A DNA stretch of 18,791 bases from an uncultured Bacteroidales bacterium (GTDB lineage Bacteria > Bacteroidota > Bacteroidia > Bacteroidales > UBA932): the NCBI GenBank assembly GCA_947305045.1, contig CAMZCW010000023.1, positions 1 to 18,791 of the forward strand, read 5' to 3'. Under the pieces are notes generated by a model. That model was not told the DNA's origin, searched no databases, and worked only from the letters and a program-made list of their open reading frames with translations. Positions 14,849 through 18,791 of the stretch are shown here, piece after piece; positions within the stretch are counted from its first letter, which is position 1, and each line of letters opens with the position of its first letter. A program made the position numbers and the translations under genes.

Positions 14849-15988
14849 ATGAAAAAAGTATTATTTATTCTTTCCGCCGTCGCATTCATTGCTGTGGCAT
14901 GCCAGAAAAATGATGTCGGCCGCAAAGATGACTTTTCCGATGCGCCATGGGCCACAAATCCCAACCTGAGGGTCCCCATTCAGATTGGCATGGACAACCT
15001 CTTTGATGTCAAGACCAACACCAAGGCTGCCATTGAAGATTTGGCTGGTGTGAGATTTGGCGTGTTGGTAGTAGATCAAGCCCCTACGATAGTTGATCCC
15101 GATGAGGATTGGTCGGTCTTGCTGAAGGATAAGATTGCCGTGCAGGGAACTGATGGCTTGTCTCAATTTGTGACAGCCGATGGCACCCCCATCACGTATT
15201 TCTATCCCCTGGAGACTCACAATGTGTATAACTACTCTTTTTACGCTTATCGCGCCAGCGATTCCGTGGAAGAGGAGGCATTTGTCATTGGTGACGATTA
15301 TAAAAAAGAGGTGGAATTGGGCGATGCCGACATTCTGTGGGCAAAATCTCATGCTTCCCCTTTGCCGAATATAGACCCGGAAGCAGATGATATAACAGGC
15401 TTTAATGCTGATTATTTTCGTAAGGCGCGCTACTGGTATCCGGATTCATGGGAGAATTATAAACCGATTCTGCATTTCAATCACCTGACGGCAGCATTGC
15501 ATTTTTATGTGGTTGCTGAAACGGCAGAAGCGGAAACGACATTGACAAATGTCTCGGTCTCGGACCTCACACTATACAATGTATATACAAACGCCGTTCT
15601 TGATGTAATTGAGGGAACGCTTACGGCGCAGGGCGACAAAGGGGAACTGGATTTGTCGATGGATGCTCCTGTTGTACCGGTCCATAACAGCAATAAAGGT
15701 GTTGAATGTGGCAGCGGGTTCTTTATTCTGCCTACCGAGGACCCCATGTCGGTGAACTTTACGATTAATGTCCCGGTTTCCCAAACCGAGACGGGCGCGG
15801 AAACTCAGCCTTACAGGCGTACAGAACCTTACGTCATAACACCTCCCGTGGGTGGTTTCCAGGCTGGTAAGTCTTACCGCTTCCGCATAATTGTGAGAGA
15901 TCTGGTTGATATCTCAGCTAAAATGGAACTTGAGGCTTGGGAATGGGAACCCACTGATACCGACCTCCTTCCTGCCATTGGTAGCTAA
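14849..15988 (+). CDS. Fimbrillin-family lipoprotein 6, divergent
   Basis: A 379-residue precursor. The lipobox is IAVAC (Cys at 18), followed by QKND. It keeps the general fimbrillin plan: VKTNTKAAI with Lys59, YSFYAYRASDSVEE, ADILWAKS, LHFNHLTAALHFYV, GFFILPTEDPMSVNF and the end RIIVRDLVDISAKMELEAWEW. It lacks the GTQD motif and has its own aromatic insert around FRKARYWYPDSWENYK. Being last and most different, it may be a tip, terminal or anchor subunit rather than a shaft pilin. That is inference from position and divergence. Its TAA overlaps the next ATG as TAATG. Confidence 0.72.
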   Translation: MKKVLFILSAVAFIAVACQKNDVGRKDDFSDAPWATNPNLRVPIQIGMDNLFDVKTNTKAAIEDLAGVRFGVLVVDQAPTIVDPDEDWSVLLKDKIAVQGTDGLSQFVTADGTPITYFYPLETHNVYNYSFYAYRASDSVEEEAFVIGDDYKKEVELGDADILWAKSHASPLPNIDPEADDITGFNADYFRKARYWYPDSWENYKPILHFNHLTAALHFYVVAETAEAETTLTNVSVSDLTLYNVYTNAVLDVIEGTLTAQGDKGELDLSMDAPVVPVHNSNKGVECGSGFFILPTEDPMSVNFTINVPVSQTETGAETQPYRRTEPYVITPPVGGFQAGKSYRFRIIVRDLVDISAKMELEAWEWEPTDTDLLPAIGS

Positions 15989-16581
15989 TGACAAAGGCAA
16001 CCCACAGGCCAATTCTGGTCCTTCTGACGGCATTTTTGCTGTGCCTTCTGCCTTCTTTCAGGGCAGGGGCACAGCAAGTGGCCGTTAAAGCCAATGCGCT
16101 TTCTTGGGCAACTCTTACGCCGGATTTGGGCGTGGAAGTGATTACTGGCGAACACACATCTGTGGCATTATCAGTTTTTGGGCACTATTATAGCAAATAT
16201 CCACTGTTTAATAAAGAATCTAAACTGGCCGTGATTCAGCCGGAATTCCGTTATTGGTTTAACGGGCGACCTTTAACGCGTGAATATGTGGGGGTCTCCG
16301 CCTTTTGGGCCTATTATGACACCCATATAGTTAGTCCGCAAATTTTCCAAGGACATGCCCTTGCATTGGGGATTTCCGGCGGATATGTCTTTTCTTTAGG
16401 TAAGCGCTGGGGGCTCGATCTCTCTGCGGGCACCGGCCTTCTGTATTTCAAGCAGAAGCATTATTGGGAAGGTGACCAATATGACGCCTATTACGGTGGC
16501 AAGACCACTGAACCGAACTCATGGGGATACAAGATTTTCCCCGTAAAACTTGCTGTGACATTTATTTACATTATTAAATAA
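15988..16581 (+). CDS. DUF3575 domain outer-membrane protein
   Basis: A compact 197-residue protein with a signal peptide (about 1-28, ending RAGAQ). The DUF3575 barrel follows: VKANALSWATLTPDLGVEV (about 32-50), the conserved IQPEFRYWFNGR (about 83-94), YVGVSAFWAYYD, and final strands WGYKIFPVKLAVTFIY with a terminal hydrophobic pattern typical of outer-membrane barrels. The family is frequent in fimbrillin loci. Its role (assembly platform or secretion aid) is unproven. It differs from the first gene of the operon by having no coiled-coil tail. It overlaps the preceding gene by one base and is 9 bases from the next. Confidence 0.85.
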   Translation: MTKATHRPILVLLTAFLLCLLPSFRAGAQQVAVKANALSWATLTPDLGVEVITGEHTSVALSVFGHYYSKYPLFNKESKLAVIQPEFRYWFNGRPLTREYVGVSAFWAYYDTHIVSPQIFQGHALALGISGGYVFSLGKRWGLDLSAGTGLLYFKQKHYWEGDQYDAYYGGKTTEPNSWGYKIFPVKLAVTFIYIIK

Positions 16582-16590
16582 TTTACCGTT

Positions 16591-18791
16591 ATGGGCACGA
16601 TGCGTTTCAGGTTAGCGCTTGGGATTGTATACTTCCTTTTAATAGGTTCGGTTAGCGTTTGCCGTGCCCAGGATGGCAGAATCAAGGTCTCCGGTACAGT
16701 TCTCTTTAAACAGACTAAAGATCCAATTACACAGGCACGGGTATATGGCTATTATACCTATGATGATGCCAAAGAGGCAGAGAAAAGTGCAAAGCTAAAT
16801 CTCGAAAATAATAAAAAGTATCAGTTTGAAGCGGGTTTGTCATTAAGTGCGGCTGTTATGGCCGATGGCAGTTATGAGTTTTCATCTTTGCCCAAAGACG
16901 GGGCCATTTTGTTTATCGTTGCTGATGCCGAAGAACCCACCCAACTCATACGTATTAATGGACGCTCTCGGATTGATGTCGTTTTTGATTTTCAAATGAT
17001 AGATGCAGCTTTACTGACGGTAAATAAGAAAGCTCCCAAAAGAAGAAAACCAACATTATTGGGTAATACAATTCATTGCGGAATGCTAAAATTCCCTTTC
17101 CCACAACCTCGCATGGGGCGCAGTAACGGGCGCTTCGCCATCCAGACTTATGTTGTTGACATGACTGCAGAACCCGGGAAGGACACCATTGAATATCATT
17201 ATCCCATTATAATGGACGGGGAAGAATACCATTTCACCCAATTGAGGAGAAAGGGATTCGCGGCAGATCGGGACCCCTTGCTAGTCATTGCCGATTCATG
17301 CAGGTCGGAATATGGCTGGCTCACAGATACTACCAGTTGTGTGGGTTGGGAGGATTCGTATTATCTGGAGAATCCAGAACAGCAGGTGAAAATCTTCTCC
17401 CGGATGTGGTGGGAGGATTATAATACGGTCTACTATCGACATGTCGAACAACTTGTTGATTCCCGTCGGTTGAGCCAGCCGATGCGCTTTTTGGATTACG
17501 ATGTTCAAACTTACGATGTGGACATGAACAGCCCCTATTATTTGCGGGTGGCCCGTGCTGTTCCTATGGACGATGTCGCGAATTTGGCCATTCAGTTTGA
17601 ACAGGGTGCGGCCAAACTCGATGTCAAGGATTCGACCAGTGTTGCTGAAATGGAAAAACTCCTCTCTTCCATCCGTTCTATTGTGGAAGATCCCACGGGG
17701 GATTCAAAACTTCTGACTTATACTGTGTATGGCACCGCTTCGCCGGAAGGAAGTTATGAGAAGAACAACCAACTGGCAAAACAAAGGATGGAGTATATCC
17801 GCGATCGTATCCAGGATATCGTGAAGAGGAATGTATATTCCCCGACTTATGCAAAAGTGGCGACATGGGAGGAAATGGCCGACACGTTGGAAGCGTTACA
17901 TTTTTTAGCGGAAGCCAATGCCATTCGAGAAATTGTGGAGCATTATCCCAATAATATGGATGCTCAAGGTTTGCGCATTCGCAATCTCCCTTATTATAAA
18001 AGTAATATTGTTCCCCATCTTAGGAAGTTGCGTTCTGTAAAGGTGGTTTATAAGTACGTTGTAACGCGCAATCTAACGCCAATTGAAATTTTGACGAAAT
18101 ATCGGACAGACCCCGCTATTCATTCCGGAAAGCAAGATTTGTTGGACTATGAGTATTGGGCGCTCTTTAAAATGATAAAAGATAGCATGATTACGGATGT
18201 GAAAGAGCAGGAGGAGATATTGCGTAGGGGAGTGAATTGTGCGCGTATGCGCGATAAGCATTGGCAATTGCCGGAGAATTTATTGGCAGAGTTCTTGATA
18301 AATCATAAGGGGAAACCGGATACTACTCTTTTAGCTCCCCATATTGATTTTAACTGGTACGACAAGAGGTCAGATGGAACTGAATTGTGGGCAGACCGCG
18401 ATGTGACCTCTTTTTCGGGGGAGCATTATATAGTCAATGCATCTCCGATTGTCGCCAATCAAGTTGTGATGATGATGAAAGCTGGCCAATTTGAGCGTGC
18501 AGCAGATTTGGCTCAGATTTTAAGAACATCGAAGGACAAGTCCTATATGCGCCTTTATTACATTGCCCGCTGTATGGGTGGTTATTTTAATGATGACAAG
18601 GCTGAAGATGCGGATGAGTTATATAGAGCCATTAAAGGAACTTCGCCCCGTAACTCTTTCGTGATTAATCTGGCCACGGAAAAATTTCAGGAGGCGAAGC
18701 TGGATTTGAACGATATGGACCCCGACGATCCCATCACCCATTATCTGCATGCCCAGTTTCATTTCCGGTGCCCGCAACGTCAGGCATACTA
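16591..18791 (+). CDS. OmpA-like multidomain protein with TPR-like tail (3' end outside window)
   Basis: The frame is open from ATG 16591 to the window edge, giving 733 residues so far; the stop lies beyond. ATG 16600 is another possible start. A signal peptide ends near VCRAQ (about residue 28). It is followed by a region like carboxypeptidase-regulatory beta-sandwiches (about 30-130; V.G.V, DPITQARVYGY, GSYEFSSLPKDGAILFIV). Residues about 150-325 match nothing I recognise. An OmpA-like peptidoglycan-binding domain spans about 331-486, with VYGTASPEGSYEKNNQLA around 379-396 and QRMEYIRDRI just after. The rest (487-733) is helical, with repeats that look TPR-like (AGQFERAADLAQIL, KSYMRLYYIARCMGGYF). 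It probably sits at the outer membrane or periplasm and ties the filament machinery to peptidoglycan. Confidence 0.75.
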   Translation, partial: MGTMRFRLALGIVYFLLIGSVSVCRAQDGRIKVSGTVLFKQTKDPITQARVYGYYTYDDAKEAEKSAKLNLENNKKYQFEAGLSLSAAVMADGSYEFSSLPKDGAILFIVADAEEPTQLIRINGRSRIDVVFDFQMIDAALLTVNKKAPKRRKPTLLGNTIHCGMLKFPFPQPRMGRSNGRFAIQTYVVDMTAEPGKDTIEYHYPIIMDGEEYHFTQLRRKGFAADRDPLLVIADSCRSEYGWLTDTTSCVGWEDSYYLENPEQQVKIFSRMWWEDYNTVYYRHVEQLVDSRRLSQPMRFLDYDVQTYDVDMNSPYYLRVARAVPMDDVANLAIQFEQGAAKLDVKDSTSVAEMEKLLSSIRSIVEDPTGDSKLLTYTVYGTASPEGSYEKNNQLAKQRMEYIRDRIQDIVKRNVYSPTYAKVATWEEMADTLEALHFLAEANAIREIVEHYPNNMDAQGLRIRNLPYYKSNIVPHLRKLRSVKVVYKYVVTRNLTPIEILTKYRTDPAIHSGKQDLLDYEYWALFKMIKDSMITDVKEQEEILRRGVNCARMRDKHWQLPENLLAEFLINHKGKPDTTLLAPHIDFNWYDKRSDGTELWADRDVTSFSGEHYIVNASPIVANQVVMMMKAGQFERAADLAQILRTSKDKSYMRLYYIARCMGGYFNDDKAEDADELYRAIKGTSPRNSFVINLATEKFQEAKLDLNDMDPDDPITHYLHAQFHFRCPQRQAY

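Noticed and set aside
1..18791. CRISPR array, insertion sequence or integrase
   Set aside because: No regularly spaced repeats, transposase or tyrosine-recombinase motifs were seen on either strand.

Overview
The window looks like a chromosomal segment from a member of the Bacteroidales (phylum Bacteroidota). Three things point there. The housekeeping proteins (DnaJ, GrpE, L31 type B, GlmM) read like Bacteroidales versions. The promoters have the Bacteroidota form, a -7 box TAnnTTTG with a TTTG about 19-20 bases upstream. The right half is a fimbrillin-type surface operon of a kind known from this group. No species can be named from the sequence alone.

Positions 1-5826 are a housekeeping block read leftward. 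From upstream to downstream it holds glmM, a DUF1343/NamZ-like gene, rpmE2 with its own promoter and a strong terminator, an HNH-endonuclease gene overlapping grpE, grpE, dnaJ, rplS with its own promoter, and a truncated tRNA-Arg(ACG). Intergenic hairpins lie after glmM and after the DUF1343 gene. At 5827-5884 glmM and a rightward DUF486 membrane-protein gene diverge from two back-to-back promoters whose -7 boxes form one perfect 17-bp palindrome. A tRNA-Glu(CTC) with a matching promoter and terminator follows.

From about 6410 to the right edge the sequence is visibly richer in A/T. It carries one long rightward operon of ten genes, the last one cut by the window edge. The order is: a DUF3575-type beta-barrel protein with a charged coiled-coil tail; a DUF5119-like lipoprotein; six fimbrillin-family (Mfa1-like) lipoproteins in tandem; a second, compact DUF3575 protein; and a large protein with a peptidase-regulatory-like domain, an OmpA-like domain and a helical, TPR-like tail. 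Most junctions overlap or lie within about 35 bases, so one transcript from the promoter at 6480-6488 probably covers them all. By family, this is an export and assembly locus for type V-like pili or other lipoprotein-derived surface filaments: lipoprotein precursors cross to the outer membrane, are probably clipped at a conserved Lys/Arg near residue 50-60, and polymerise, while the DUF3575 and OmpA-like proteins serve at the outer membrane.

The most notable signal is a run of nine G inside the signal-peptide codons of the first gene of this operon. Losing or gaining one G brings an early stop, so it is a good candidate for a slipped-strand on/off switch of surface filaments. Other notable points are the tandem fimbrillin array itself, a shared CxK start and a shared TK/TR site in the lipoproteins, and similar TTAAACT inverted repeats in the operon promoter and before the fourth lipoprotein gene.
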